Below are positions 1-9,425 of a stretch of 64,000 nt of DNA, in pieces. The notes beneath the pieces were generated by a model, which had not been told where the DNA came from, searched no databases, and was given only the letters and a program-made list of their open reading frames with translations. The stretch covers positions 1,860,001-1,924,000 of the forward strand of contig NZ_AP027729.1 in the NCBI RefSeq assembly GCF_030296575.1, given 5' to 3'. Origin of the DNA: Paraoerskovia sediminicola. GTDB taxonomy: Bacteria; Actinomycetota; Actinomycetes; Actinomycetales; Cellulomonadaceae. Each line of letters begins with the position of its first letter. The stretch's first letter is position 1. Position numbers and translations under genes: made by a program.

Positions 1-275
1 CCCGCGCGGTCGACCGTGTCCTTGCGCTCGGCGCCGCTGCCCGGGCCGGCGCCCGCGGCGAAGACCACCGCGTCGGAGCCTCGCATCGTGAAGGAGACGT
101 CGGCGGCGTCGTCGTGCTCGAGGTCGATGAGGGAGACCTCGGCGCCGAGGTCGGTCAGCGGGAGGATCTGCGACGCCGAGCGCACAAGGGCGACGACGCC
201 GTCCCCCCGTTCCTTGAGGGCATGGACGAGGAGCTGCCCGACCTTCCCGTGGGCACCTGCGACGACGATCCTCAT
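1..275 (-). CDS. NAD(P)-binding SDR-type protein, 3' end cut by window edge
   Basis: The first 91 codons are present and the rest lies beyond base 1. The N-terminus MRIVVAGAHGKVGQ carries the Rossmann GxxGxxG-type dinucleotide loop. It is followed by a VALVRS segment and an AVVFAAGAGPGSG strand, as in the atypical SDR/NmrA-like NAD(P)H-binding family (YwnB/YhfK type). Members bind NAD(P)H and are often of unknown substrate. The start is the ATG at 275-273; a TACGTT hexamer at 287-282 on the same strand lies 6 nt before it, suggesting a leaderless transcript. Function beyond nucleotide binding cannot be assigned from this fragment. Confidence 0.75.
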   Translation of the reverse strand, partial: MRIVVAGAHGKVGQLLVHALKERGDGVVALVRSASQILPLTDLGAEVSLIDLEHDDAADVSFTMRGSDAVVFAAGAGPGSGAERKDTVDRA

Positions 276-344
276 GACCTGAACGTAACCCTCGGTGCCG
301 GTCGCCCGCGCGCGCTGCGGGCCGTGTCGGCCGTGTGCCGCGTC

Positions 345-775
345 TCAGGAGGCGAGCGGCTCGCGGACCTCGATCGCGACGTCCGAGGCGATCCCGTACC
401 CGATTCCTCGCGCGGTCCGGATCGCGGCGACGCCCAGCTTCTCGCGGATGCGGCGGACGTGGACGTCCACGGTGCGGGTGTCGGACCGCAGGCCCTCGTC
501 GCGCCACACGGACCCGAGCAGCTCGCTGCGGGGGACGATCCGGTCGCTGTGCAGGGCGAGGTGGGTGAGGAGGTGCGTCTCGCGGGCCGTGAGATGGCGT
601 TCGGTCCCGTCCACCAGCACGGTGCGGCGGGCGGGGTCCACCGTCAGGACGGGGGTCGGCGTGATCTGGGCGAGAAGCTCGAGGAACGCGTCGAAGCTCC
701 GCGGTTCGGGCGCTCGGCGGACGCGGGGGCGGCGGCGGGCGGTGTGCGGGGCGAGGGGGCAGCGATGGTGCTCAT
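345..775 (-). CDS. stand-alone winged-helix (OmpR/PhoB-type) DNA-binding protein, frameshifted
   Basis: The C-terminal 98 residues form a complete Trans_Reg_C winged helix: a HLTARETHLLTHLALH helix, a SELLGSVW turn, a RTVDVHVRRIREKL recognition helix and the IRTARGIGYGI wing. No receiver domain precedes it; only about 45 residues lie upstream, starting at ATG 775 ([13 protein letters not shown]). That ATG and the winged helix are in different frames. One base added to the ggg run at 708-710 joins them as AERPEPRSFDAFLELLAQ, giving about 143 aa. If the lesion were real, a GTG at 641 could start a bare winged-helix protein. This is the receiver-less class of transcription factor; its targets are unknown. 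Confidence 0.7.
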
Positions 776-1045
776 GGGGGACTCCGGGTGCATCGACCGC
801 GAGCGGGGCTCAGCGGCGCCGACGAGGCAGGTCGGCTGGGGTTGTCAGGGCGGGGGCTTCAGGCCTGACAACACATGCACGCAGGCATGCCGAGCACGGC
901 GCCGGGAACGGCGTCACAGGTGCGCGGCAGCGTGGTCACGGGATGAGCATGCCATCCGCGAGGCGCGCTCGCCAAGACCTGGACGGCACAAATGTCACGA
1001 TGCGAGACGAATCAGCAGTCTTGTCGTCTCACCGGCGGCTCCGGT
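776..1045. other. intergenic region without recognisable gene
   Basis: About 270 bases lie between the winged-helix gene and the hairpin after upp. Open frames here have no recognisable protein features and no convincing ribosome binding site. The segment must hold the promoter of the winged-helix gene (minus strand), but no clear -35/-10 pair was identified. Confidence 0.4.
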
Positions 1046-1069
1046 CTCCGCGCCGGTACCGGCGCGGAG
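1046..1069 (-). terminator. GC-rich palindrome downstream of upp
   Basis: CTCCGCGCCGGT followed directly by ACCGGCGCGGAG is a perfect 24-base palindrome starting 16 bases past the upp stop. No U-tract follows, which is common for terminators of high-GC actinobacteria. Termination is inferred from position. Confidence 0.55.
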
Positions 1070-1084
1070 CCGAGGCGCCCTCCG

Positions 1085-1720
1085 TCAGACGACCCCGTAC
1101 AGGCGGTCGCCGGCGTCGCCCAGCCCGGGCACGATGTACGCGTTCTCGTCCAGGCGCTCGTCGATCGCCGCCACCACGAGCTCGACGTCCACCCGGTCGC
1201 CGACGGCGCGGTTGACGACGTCGATGCCCTCGGGTGCCGCGATGATGCACACGCATGTCACGTGCCGTGCGCCGCGCTCGAACAGGTAGTCGATCGCCGC
1301 GACGAGGGTGCCGCCGGTCGCGAGCATCGGGTCGACGAGGAAGCAGTGCCGGCCCGAGAGGTCGTCGGGCAGCCGGTTCGCGTACGTGACCGCTTCGAGG
1401 GTCTCCTCGTCGCGCTGCATGCCGAGGAACCCGACCTCCGCCGTCGGGAGCAGGCGCGTCAGGCCGTCGAGCATCCCGAGTCCCGCGCGCAGGATCGGCA
1501 CCACGAGGGGGCGGGGCTCGGCGATCTTCTGGCCGACGGTCGGCGCGACCGGGGTCGTGATCTCGCGGGACTCCGTGCGCACCTCGCGCGTCGCCTCGTA
1601 GGCGAGCAGCGTCACGAGCTCGTCGACGAGCTGACGGAAGATCGGGGACGGGGTGTTCTCGTCGCGGAGGATGGTCAGCTTGTGGGCGACCAGGGGGTGG
1701 TCGACGGCGTGGACGCGCAT
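1085..1720 (-). CDS. upp: uracil phosphoribosyltransferase
   Basis: The 211-residue protein is full length for Upp, the pyrimidine-salvage enzyme that makes UMP from uracil and PRPP in the cytoplasm. Diagnostic segments are [11 protein letters not shown] near residue 78, the PRPP-binding loop [12 protein letters not shown] near residue 128, and the uracil-binding C-terminus [16 protein letters not shown]. The start is ATG 1720 ([16 protein letters not shown] matches the family N-terminus). A TAGCCT hexamer at 1732-1727 on the minus strand, 6 nt before it, suggests leaderless transcription. It is divergent from tadA. A uracil permease gene (25048) lies 23 kb away. Confidence 0.96.
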   Translation of the reverse strand: MRVHAVDHPLVAHKLTILRDENTPSPIFRQLVDELVTLLAYEATREVRTESREITTPVAPTVGQKIAEPRPLVVPILRAGLGMLDGLTRLLPTAEVGFLGMQRDEETLEAVTYANRLPDDLSGRHCFLVDPMLATGGTLVAAIDYLFERGARHVTCVCIIAAPEGIDVVNRAVGDRVDVELVVAAIDERLDENAYIVPGLGDAGDRLYGVV

Positions 1721-1827
1721 GACCTCAGGCTACCCGGCACGTCCCGTCGCGCGCCGTCAGGAACCCGTCAGGACGACGACGCGCCCCTGGGAGGGTGGCG
1801 GGCGGCGGGGTCTGAGAACCTGGGCTC

Positions 1828-2373
1828 GTGCCCGCCGACGACTGCCCCCCGCCCGGGATCGCCCTGCCCTGGGCCGACGGCACCTTCCCGCCCGTCCACG
1901 CCGCGCAGCGCGCCACGGTCTACGACGCGCTCATGGGCATGGCGCTCCACGAGGCGAGCCACGCCCTGGCGTCGGACGACGTCCCCGTGGGCGCGCTCGT
2001 CGTCTCGCCCCAGGGGACCTTGCTCGGGGTCGGGCGCAACCGCCGGGAGGAGGGCGGGGACCCGACGGCGCACGCCGAGATCCTGGCGATCCGTCAGGCC
2101 GCGCGGACCCTCGGGACCTGGCGGCTCGAGGGCTGCACCCTCGTCGTCACCCTGGAGCCGTGCGCCATGTGCGCCGGGGCGATCGTGCTCGCGCGCGTCG
2201 CCCGCCTCGTGCTGGGGGCCTGGGACCCGAAGGCGGGCGCGACCGGGTCGATGTGGGACGTCGTCCGGGACCGCCGCAGCACCCACCGCGTCGAGGTCGT
2301 GGGCGGTGTGCGGCAGGACGAGTGCGGCACCTTGATCCGCGACTTCTTCGAGACGCAGCGAGGACCTGCGTGA
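1828..2373 (+). CDS. tadA: tRNA-specific adenosine-34 deaminase (nucleoside deaminase)
   Basis: This 181-residue member of the cytidine/deoxycytidylate deaminase fold has the zinc and catalytic motif TAHAEILAIRQA (His plus proton-shuttle Glu) and the PCAMCAGA zinc Cys pair. PCxMCAGA with a GTGSMWDVV-like C-terminal region is typical of TadA, which converts A34 to inosine in tRNA-Arg(ACG). Related actinobacterial nucleoside deaminases cannot be fully excluded. The GTG at 1828 is chosen because the frame has no better upstream start and the N-terminal extension is small. Its stop overlaps the GTG of the next gene at 2370. Confidence 0.88.
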   Translation: MPADDCPPPGIALPWADGTFPPVHAAQRATVYDALMGMALHEASHALASDDVPVGALVVSPQGTLLGVGRNRREEGGDPTAHAEILAIRQAARTLGTWRLEGCTLVVTLEPCAMCAGAIVLARVARLVLGAWDPKAGATGSMWDVVRDRRSTHRVEVVGGVRQDECGTLIRDFFETQRGPA

Positions 2374-3946
2374 GCTCCTCCGCCCCAGCCGCTCCCGCCG
2401 CTCAACGGCCTCGGCGCGAGCGCGGCGCCCGGAACTGGCCCCTGATCGCCGCCATCGTCTGGGCGGTGTCGCTCCCCGTCCTCTGCGTGTGGGGAGGGCT
2501 GCTCAAGCTGGGCGGCGAGGTCGTGCTCTCCGGTGCGGCGGCGCCGTTCTCGGGGGCGTTGATCAGCGACGTCGGGCCCGGGCTGGTCGTCGCGTTCGGC
2601 ATCGCTGCGGCCGTCGTCGTGTGGGGGCCGCGGCTCGCGCAGCGGCTCGCCTGGAGGCCCCTGCTGCTCGTCGCATGGCTCGTGTCGCTCGCGTGGACGG
2701 TCGCCCTCGGTGCGTCGTCCGCCTGGAGCGACCTGACCGCGCCGCTCGAGCACGAGCAGGACTACCTCGCCGCGGTGCCGCGCGTCGCCGCCGACCCTGC
2801 GGGGTTCGTCGCCACCCTCCAGTCGGACCCCGTCGCCTACCCCGTCCACGTGCGCGGCCACCCGCCGGCGTTCACGCTGCTCCTCGCCGAGCTGGACCGC
2901 GCCGGGCTCGGCGGTTCCGGCTGGGCGGCGGCGCTCGTGATCCTCGCGGGGACGTCCACCGTCGTCGCGGTCGCGGTGACGCTGCGCGCGCTCGGCGGGG
3001 TGGCGGGTGCGGTCGCGGGTGCTGGTTCCCGCGCCAGTGGTGGTGCGGGTGGCGGTGCTGACGTCAGGGCTGGCAGTACTGGCGGTCCTGCGGGCGCCGG
3101 TGAGCGGACGGCGCGGCTCGCCCTCCCGGCCGTCGTCCTCGCCCCGGCCGCGCTGTGGGTCGCGACGTCGGCCGACGCGTTCTACGCAGGCGTCCTCGCC
3201 TGGGGGTGGCCCTGCTCGCGCTGGCGACGACGACCGCGCGCCGACCGGCACGTTGGGCGCTCGCCCTCGGGGCAGGGCTCGTGCTCGGGCAGGCGCCGTT
3301 CCTCTCCTGGGGGCTGCTGCACATGGGCGTGATCGCGCTCGCGGTGCCGATCGTGACGCGGCGCTGGGGCCCGACGGTCATCGCGGGAGCCGTCGTCGTC
3401 GCGAGCGCCGTCGCGTGGGGTCTCGGCGGCTACTGGATGTGGGACGGGATCGCCGCGACCCACGAGGCGTTCAGCCGCGGCATCGCCGACGCGCGGCCCT
3501 ACTTCTACTTCCTCCTCGCCGACGTCGCGCTGCTCGGCGCACTGATCGGGCCCGCCGGGATCGGTGGCCTCTTCCGGTGGCGTCGCCTCGACCGCGCGAC
3601 GCTGTGGCTCGCGGGTCTCGCGCTCGGGACCGCGGCGCTCGGAGCGCTCGGCGGGTTCGAGCGCGGCGAGGTCGAACGGATCTGGTTGCCGATCGCCTGC
3701 TGGGTGGTGCCAGCCGCCGCGGCGCTCGCGGTGCGGGACGACCGTTCGGAGTCGGTTGCCGAGCCCGCTGCGGACCCGGTGCCCGGACCGGCAGCCGAGC
3801 CGATGACCGAACCGGCGATCAGATCGGTGGCCGGTTCCGTGACTCGGCCGGTGAGCGATCCGTGGGCTGGTCGCCTGCGCTGGTGGCTCGTCGCCCAGGC
3901 CGGTGCCGCACTCGTGATCGAGACGGTGGTCCGCACGAGCTGGTGA
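2370..3946 (+). CDS. polytopic membrane protein resembling GT-C glycosyltransferases, frameshifted
   Basis: About 525 residues with roughly ten hydrophobic segments. After the first three segments comes a loop with VHVRGHPPAFTLLLAELDR, reminiscent of the short acidic/HPP-type loops of lipid-dependent GT-C mannosyl- and arabinosyltransferases. A later FERGEVERIWLPIACW segment is also typical of that group. The GTG start at 2370 overlaps the tadA stop (GTGA). The frame changes at the ggggg run 3202-3206; adding one G gives AFYAGVLAWGVALLALATT and restores the protein to the stop at 3946. The segment near residues 205-240 is Gly/Ala-rich low complexity. I infer a transferase using a polyprenyl-linked sugar, because a GT2 of the donor-making kind is encoded at 7723. 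Confidence 0.6.
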
Positions 3947-4091
3947 CGTGCGTGCCCGGCCGGTGCGACGTCGTCCGGCGCCCGTGGTCGGGTGCGGGCG
4001 GTGGGCCGTCCACAGGGGCGGCGAGCGACGGTCAGGTGACCGTCAGCCGCTCCGACCCGCGCGAGTCCCGCTGCGTCCCTACGATCGAGGC

Positions 4092-5341
4092 ATGCGCCTG
4101 CCAGCCCCGGAGGACTTCCGGTCCGCCGTCCACGACCCGCGGGTGACCGCGCGCGTCGGGCTGTACCTCGGCATCGCGTTCCTCCTCGTGTTCGTGACGG
4201 GGCTGTACTCGCACGTGCTGCAGAACCCGGTCTCGTGGTTCCCGGTGCTCACCGACCCCGCCTGGGGGTATCGGCTCACGCAGGGCATCCACGTCGCCGC
4301 GGGGATCGCGTGCATCCCGCTGCTGATCGCGAAGCTCTACTCGGCGTTCCCGGCGCTCTTCGAGCAGCCTCCGGTCAAGGGCCCCGTGCACGCGCTCGAG
4401 CGCGCCTCGATCGCGCTGCTCGTCGCGGCGTCGATGTTCCAGCTGCTCACCGGGCTGTTCAACACGTTCCAGTGGTACCCGTGGGGCTTCGGGTTCGTCG
4501 CGGTGCACTTCGCCACCGCCTGGGTCGTCATCGGTTCGATGCTGCTGCACGTCGGGATCAAGCTGCCGATCATCGTGGCGGCGCTGCGCGCCCGCGTGGT
4601 CGACGGCGAGATCACCGACGGCGCCCCGCTCACCGAGGAGTACGTGAGCGACGGGACGCTCTACTCGGTGCCGGACGGCGACCTCGCCGGCCTCCCGGAG
4701 TCCGGACCCCCGGAGGCCTCGACGACGCGCCGCGGGTTCCTCGGTGCGGTCGCGGTGACCGTGATCGGGCTGACGGCGTTGACCGTCGGGCAGACCGTGC
4801 GCCCCCTCGCGGGGGCCTCGGTGCTCTCGCCGCGCGACCCGCGGGTGGGCCCGCAGGGGGTGCCGATCAACAAGACCGCCGCGGAGGCGCGGGTCGACGA
4901 CGCAGCCGTGGGTGCCGACTGGCGCCTCGAGCTCGAGGGCCCCGCCGGGACGCAGAGCCTGTCGCGCGACGACCTGCTCGCGATGGACCTCCACCAGGCT
5001 GTGCTGCCGATCGCGTGCGTCGAGGGGTGGAGCGCGTCGGCCACGTGGGAGGGCGTGCGCGTGCGCGACCTCGTGGCGCTCGTCTCGGACCCGTCCGTCG
5101 ACCTGACTGATCCCTCCGCGGCACCGGAGATCGCCGTCGCGAGCCTGCAGCAGGTCGGCTCGTTCTCGCGGTCGGTGCTGCCCCCGAGCACGTCGCCCAC
5201 GACGACTCGCTGCTCGCCCTGCGGCTGAACGGTGGCGACCTCGACATGGACCACGGGTTCCCCGCGCGGATCATCGCGCCGAACCGGCCGGGCGTCCTGC
5301 AGACGAAGTGGGTCACGCGCATGGCGGTGGTCTCGGCATGA
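4092..5341 (+). CDS. membrane-anchored molybdopterin-dependent oxidoreductase (sulfite-oxidase fold), frameshifted
   Basis: Around 416 residues. Residues 25-190 hold four or five membrane helices with histidines (IHVAAGIACIPLLIAKLYSA, VHFATAWVVIGSMLLHVGIK), like a cytochrome b561/DUF4405-type anchor. A TTRRGFLGAV segment starts a further hydrophobic stretch, and a C-terminal oxidoreductase molybdopterin-binding domain follows, whose LPIACVEGWSAS supplies the conserved Mo-ligating Cys. Substrate unknown. The reading frame changes at the ccccc run 5181-5185; one extra C gives VLPPEHVAHDDSLLALRLNGG and a stop at 5339-5341. TACGAT at 4080-4085, six bases before the ATG, suggests a leaderless mRNA. 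The stop overlaps the next ATG (ATGA). Confidence 0.82.
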
Positions 5342-5945
5342 GCGGCGAGGGCGTGGCCGACGGCGTGACGGGTTCCGGCGTGCCGGGCCGCGACCGGGTC
5401 GGGGGCACCTGGGCGACGCCCCGCGCAGCAGCGTCGGTGCGAGCGGTTACGTGCTCTCCGGCGGTGGGACGCGATCCGGACCGTCCGCGCGCGACCGGTA
5501 CGACGCGGTCCCGGACTCCGGTGGTCGGGGCGTGGCGGTGTGGCGGACGGCGTTCGCGGTGGTCGGCGTCGCGATGCTCGCCTGGGGCGTGTACCTGGGG
5601 ATCACGCGGGTGCCGTCGAGCCAGTGGCTCGGCGTGCTCGTGTGGCTCGCGGGCGGGATCGTCGTGCACGACGTGATCCTCGCGCCGATCGGCATCCTGG
5701 TCGGGCTCCTCGTGCTGCCGCGGGTGCCGGCCTCCTGGCGCCCGGCGCTGCGCGGCGGGATGCTCGCGCTCGGGGTGCTGGCGATCTTCGCGGTCGCGCT
5801 GTTCTTCGGGGCCGCAGGTCGTCGGAACCCGTCAGCGGTGCCGCAGGACCCGGTGGCGGCGGTCGTCGTCGCGCTGGTCGTGATCGCGGTCGGCGTGGTC
5901 GTCGCGATCGGGTGGCGGGCGGTGCGGTCGCGGCTCGCTGCCTGA
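5338..5945 (+). CDS. small polytopic membrane protein, frameshifted
   Basis: Starts at the ATG overlapping the oxidoreductase stop (ATGA), so the two genes are translationally coupled. From residue 60 on there are about four membrane helices (VWRTAFAVVGVAMLAWGVYLG, LGVLVWLAGGIVVHDVI, LAPIGILVGLLVLPRV, and AVVVALVVIAVGVVVAIGW near the end). The first 22 codons and the membrane part are in different frames. One G added to the ggggg run 5401-5405 fuses them into about 202 residues. I do not recognise a named family. Position suggests a partner of the molybdenum oxidoreductase. Confidence 0.6.
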
Positions 5946-6049
5946 GTGCGGGCTCCCGCTGATCTGGTCTCGCACCGCGCCGGGTGGCCGCATCATGACC
6001 GCGTGCCCGCACCATGACAGCCCCGCGCCCCGGACCGAAGCCGGGTGGG

Positions 6050-6892
6050 TCAGACGAGCGGGCGGCGCAGCGCCACGATCGTGCGTCCACCGAGGTGCCA
6101 CTCCTCGTGGAGCTCGAGCCCGACCTCGTGCGCGAGCCGCACGATCGCCGTCGACCCGACACGGGCCCACGGCATCGGGTGGCTCTCCCGGCCGTCGGCG
6201 GTCCGCAGCACGACGGGCTCCACGAGGTCGACCGCCGCGTCGGGGTCGGCCTCGACGACGACCATGCCCCCGGGCGCGACGAGCTCGCGGCACCGGCGCA
6301 GGAGCGCACCGGGGTTCCCGCCGATCCCGACGTTCCCGTCGGCCAGCAGCGCGGTGCCCCACCGGCCCTCGCCGGGCAGCGGGCGCTCGACCGCGCGCTG
6401 CAGCGCGAGCGCCCCACGCGACCGGGCTTCGAGCACCGCGCGTCCCGACACATCGATCCCGAGGCTGGGCACCCCGCGCCTGCCGAGGGCGGCCGTCAGC
6501 CGGCCGGGTCCACAACCCACGTCGAGCACCGGGCCCTCGCAGCGGGCGACGATCATCTCGTCGACGTCCGACGGCGGGGCCGACCACGTGGACACGTCCA
6601 GCAGGCGTGCCTCCTGCCCGCCCACGGCGAGCACCGGTGCGCCCGAGAGCGCCTCCTCGTACAGCGCGATCGGGTGCACCTTGCGGTCGTGTCGGGGTGC
6701 GGCACGCAGCGAGCCCGTGCCCGAGATACCGGTGCCGGTGCCGCCGATGCCCTCGCTCCCGGTGCCCGGAGCAGCGGCCGGAGCCGCGCCCGGAGCCGCC
6801 GGCACAGCGCCAGAGGCACCCGCGGCGTCCGGGTCTGCGGGGCGCCGTTCCGACCGCTCCGGAGCGACCTTCAGATCGTCGGTCGTCGTCAC
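6050..6892 (-). CDS. class I SAM-dependent methyltransferase
   Basis: 280 residues. A Pro/Ala/Gly-rich N-terminus is followed by a Rossmann methyltransferase domain with the SAM motif GPVLDVGCGPGRLTAALG and acidic strand-2 LGIDVS. LVAPGGMVVVEADPDAA forms motif III. The C-terminal part (HLGGRTIVALRRP) ends the core fold. The GTG start at 6892 overlaps the stop of the preceding DUF2064 gene (GTGA). The acceptor is unknown. Context with two sugar-transfer-like proteins suggests methylation of a glycan or lipid-linked sugar, which is inference. Confidence 0.78.
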   Translation of the reverse strand: MTTTDDLKVAPERSERRPADPDAAGASGAVPAAPGAAPAAAPGTGSEGIGGTGTGISGTGSLRAAPRHDRKVHPIALYEEALSGAPVLAVGGQEARLLDVSTWSAPPSDVDEMIVARCEGPVLDVGCGPGRLTAALGRRGVPSLGIDVSGRAVLEARSRGALALQRAVERPLPGEGRWGTALLADGNVGIGGNPGALLRRCRELVAPGGMVVVEADPDAAVDLVEPVVLRTADGRESHPMPWARVGSTAIVRLAHEVGLELHEEWHLGGRTIVALRRPLV

Positions 6893-7726
6893 GAGGTGCC
6901 CCCGCTCGCCCCGCGTCGGTCTCGGGAGCCCCGGCGACGTCGTCCGGCACGGGTACATGCTCGCCCGTGGCGTGGGCCCACGCGGCGGCGAACCGCGTCC
7001 CGGGGGACGCGAGCGCGACGGCACGGGCGTCGTCCGGCTCGTCGACGTCCCGCAGCGGCGGGAGCCGGCGCACCCGCAGGGCGAAGTCCTGGAGGCGGGT
7101 GAGCTGGAACGACCCCGTCGAGTCGACCGACATGGGCACGCCCGCGAAGACGCTCTCGTAGAAGTGGTGGTCGCCGCGGGGCAGGCCGATCGCCCAGAAC
7201 CCGCCGTCCTCGGCGAGCCCGATCACGGCGTCGGCGCGGTGGAAGTCGACCTTCGACAGGTCGGCGGTCGTGGCGGGGTGCGCGAGCTGTGGGGTGTCCA
7301 TCCCGATGAGGAGGATCGGTCCGTCGAACTGCTCCGCGACGCGGGAGAACGCCCCCGCGAGGCGCCGGTCGAGGCCGCCCTCGATCTGGGGCAGCACCGT
7401 GAAGCCGGCCGGCACCCACGGCCCGGGGACCCCGTCGAGGACGAGGACACGGTCGACGTCGGGCACCGCCGCGACCGCGGCGAGCGTGTCCTCGAGCGCG
7501 GCGAGAGCGAGGTCCGCCGCCTGGTCGGGCGTGAACTGCGACTGCAGCCGCGTCTTCGAGCGACCCGGCACGGGCTCCTTGGCGAGCACGACGATCGTCC
7601 GCGCCCCTTCGAACCGGGGGTGCGCGCGCCGTCGGACGACGTCCCCGAGGCCTGGTCCTCGGCGTCCTCGGGCGTAGGTGTCGTCGGGGCCGGTGGCGTC
7701 ACCGGCCCGTCGTTCGGGGTGATCAT
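6889..7726 (-). CDS. DUF2064 (TIGR04282-type, GT-A-like) protein, two frameshifts
   Basis: About 279 residues. A 40-residue Pro/Thr/Ser-rich leader precedes RTIVVLAKEPVPGRSKTRL, the nucleotide-binding signature of the GT-A/CofC-like DUF2064 family. LIGMDTPQL (metal-binding DxP) and EDGGFWAIGLP follow. The family resembles nucleotidyl- or glycosyltransferases and is often annotated as an arsenosugar-type glycosyltransferase; the substrate here is unknown. Two G/C runs break the frame: 7616-7620 (ggggg) joins the ATG 7726 leader to the domain, and 6899-6903 (ccccc) restores the C-terminus to the TGA at 6889, which then overlaps the methyltransferase start as GTGA. Confidence 0.75.
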
Positions 7727-8523
7727 CGGGCGAGCACCTTCGACATGTCCCGCACCGCGCGCCACGCGCCGAGCGGGGTGCCCGTGACCTTGGAACGGCC
7801 CTTGCGCTGCACGTAGGGGACGTCGACCTCGATCACGGTCGCCCCGGCGTCCGACGCTGCGACGACCATCTCCAACGGGTAGCCCGAGCGCCGGTCGGTG
7901 AGGTCGAGACCGAGCAGCAGGTCGCGGCGGGCGGCGCGCATGGGCCCGAGGTCGTGGAGCGGGATCCCGGTACGGCGGCGCGTGCGGCGGGCGAGCTCCC
8001 GGTTCGCGAACCGCAGGTGCCACGGCCATGCGCCGCGCCGGGCGTCGCGACGGCCGAGGACGAGGTCGGCGTCGCCCGCGAGCACCGGGGCGAGGACGAG
8101 GTGCAGGTCGGCGGGGTCGAGGGAGGCGTCGGCGTCCATGAACGCGACGACGTCGGCGGTCGAGGCCTCGAGGCCCGCGTGGGCGGCCGCGCCGAAGCCC
8201 TTCTGCTCGGCTCGCACCACGGTGGCGCCGTGCGCGCGCGCCACCTCGACGGAGCCGTCCGTCGAGCCGTTGTCGACGACGAGCGCCCTGGTGCCGGCCG
8301 GCATGCGGGGGAGCAGCCACGCGAGCCCCTCGGCCTCGTCGAGGCAGGGCAGCACCACGTCGACCCCGACGGGCGTCGGCGGTGCGGCAGGCCCGGGAGC
8401 TCCGTCGGGCGCCGGGCCGGGAGCACTGCCGGGAGCACCGCCGGGAGCTGCGCCGGTCGCTCGGTCGGCGGCCGGTGGCGTCTCGGGGCGCGGGGCCCGC
8501 GGGTGGATCACGTCGTTCGTCAC
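7723..8523 (-). CDS. family 2 glycosyltransferase (dolichyl-phosphate-sugar-synthase-like)
   Basis: 266 residues, soluble. After a 45-residue Gly/Ala/Pro repeat-rich N-terminus comes VDVVLPCLDEAEGLAWLL, the GT2 nucleotide-binding strand, then VVDNGSTDGS and the DxD-type FMDADASLDP. RRTGIPLHDLGPMRAARR and the basic QRKGRSKVTGT tail match polyprenyl-phosphate hexose synthases that lack membrane helices. It probably transfers a hexose from a nucleotide to a polyprenyl phosphate at the inner membrane face. The GTG at 8523 is the furthest reasonable start. The stop overlaps the DUF2064 ATG (ATGA), so the three minus-strand genes form one coupled operon. Confidence 0.82.
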   Translation of the reverse strand: MTNDVIHPRAPRPETPPAADRATGAAPGGAPGSAPGPAPDGAPGPAAPPTPVGVDVVLPCLDEAEGLAWLLPRMPAGTRALVVDNGSTDGSVEVARAHGATVVRAEQKGFGAAAHAGLEASTADVVAFMDADASLDPADLHLVLAPVLAGDADLVLGRRDARRGAWPWHLRFANRELARRTRRRTGIPLHDLGPMRAARRDLLLGLDLTDRRSGYPLEMVVAASDAGATVIEVDVPYVQRKGRSKVTGTPLGAWRAVRDMSKVLAR

Positions 8524-8667
8524 GCTCCCGACGGTACGAGCACGCGAGCCGCCTCGCGCGCGATCCGGGGCTCCGCGGTGCTGACAGTTCGCTGACGCTT
8601 GCGCCGTGGCCCCGTCGGGGAGCGCCCGTGAGGCCCGCCGGCGGTCCCGGCCACCTACGATCAGTCC

Positions 8668-9425
8668 ATGCCAGCCAAGGTTCTCGTCGTGGACGACGAC
8701 GCGCTCATCGCCTCCAGCGTCGCCGCCCACGTCACCGCGGCAGGGCACGAGGCGCGCCACGTGAGCGACGCCGCCGAGGGCGAGCACGAGTGGCGCACCT
8801 GGCGTCCCGACGCGGTCGTGCTCGACGTGCGGCTGCCGGACCGCTCCGGCCTCGACCTGCTGCGCAAGCACCGGGAGGACGGCGACGGGACGCCCGTGGT
8901 GCTGCTCTCGGGCCTGGGCTCGGTCGACGACCGGATCATCGGCCTCGAGGTCGGCGCCGACGACTACCTCGCCAAGCCGTTCGACGCCCGTGAGCTCGTG
9001 CTGCGCGTCGAGGCGCTGCTGCGCCGCGGCCCGGGCACGGTCGAGGCCACGCCGTCACGCATCACGGTCGGCTCGCTCACCGTCGACGCCTCCGACCGGT
9101 CGGTCACGGTCGCGGGGCCGGACGGCGACGCGCGGGTCGAGCTCGCCCCGCGGGAGTTCGCGCTGCTCCAGTTCCTCGCCCTGCACCCCGGCCGGGCGTT
9201 CAGCCGGCGGGAGCTGCTGCGGCGGGTCTGGGGCTGGGACTTCGGGGACGACTCGACGGTCATGGTCCACGTGCGGCGGCTCCGCGCGAAGCTCGAGGCC
9301 GACCCCGCAGACCCTGTCCTCCTGCTCAACGTCCGGGGGCCGGGTACTGCCTGGTCGGCTCCGACACCCCCGCGCCCGACCTGGACACGTCGGCACGAGA
9401 CACCGATCCCGAGGAGCCCGCATGA
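8668..9425 (+). CDS. OmpR-family response regulator, frameshifted near the 3' end
   Basis: 252 residues: receiver domain with acidic pocket DDD (9-11), phosphoacceptor D53 in VVLDVRLPD and the conserved lysine in YLAKPFDA, then a winged helix (LAPREFALLQFLAL, VMVHVRRLRAKLE). The canonical last strand is restored by adding one G at 9342-9344, giving VRGPGYCLVGSD and a 25-residue acidic tail ending at 9423-9425. The stop then overlaps the kinase ATG (ATGA). TACGAT at 8656-8661 lies 6 nt before the ATG, suggesting a leaderless transcript. It is divergent from the GT2 operon, which makes that operon a candidate target (inference). Confidence 0.88.

Noticed and set aside
2006-2100. Cytosine or guanine deaminase instead of TadA
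   Set aside because: PCAMCAGA and the N-terminal TadA-like region fit tRNA adenosine deaminase better, though specificity is not proven.
8386-8460. Tandem repeat element near 8.4 kb
   Set aside because: It is imperfect Gly/Ala/Pro codon repetition within the GT2 N-terminus, not a separate element.
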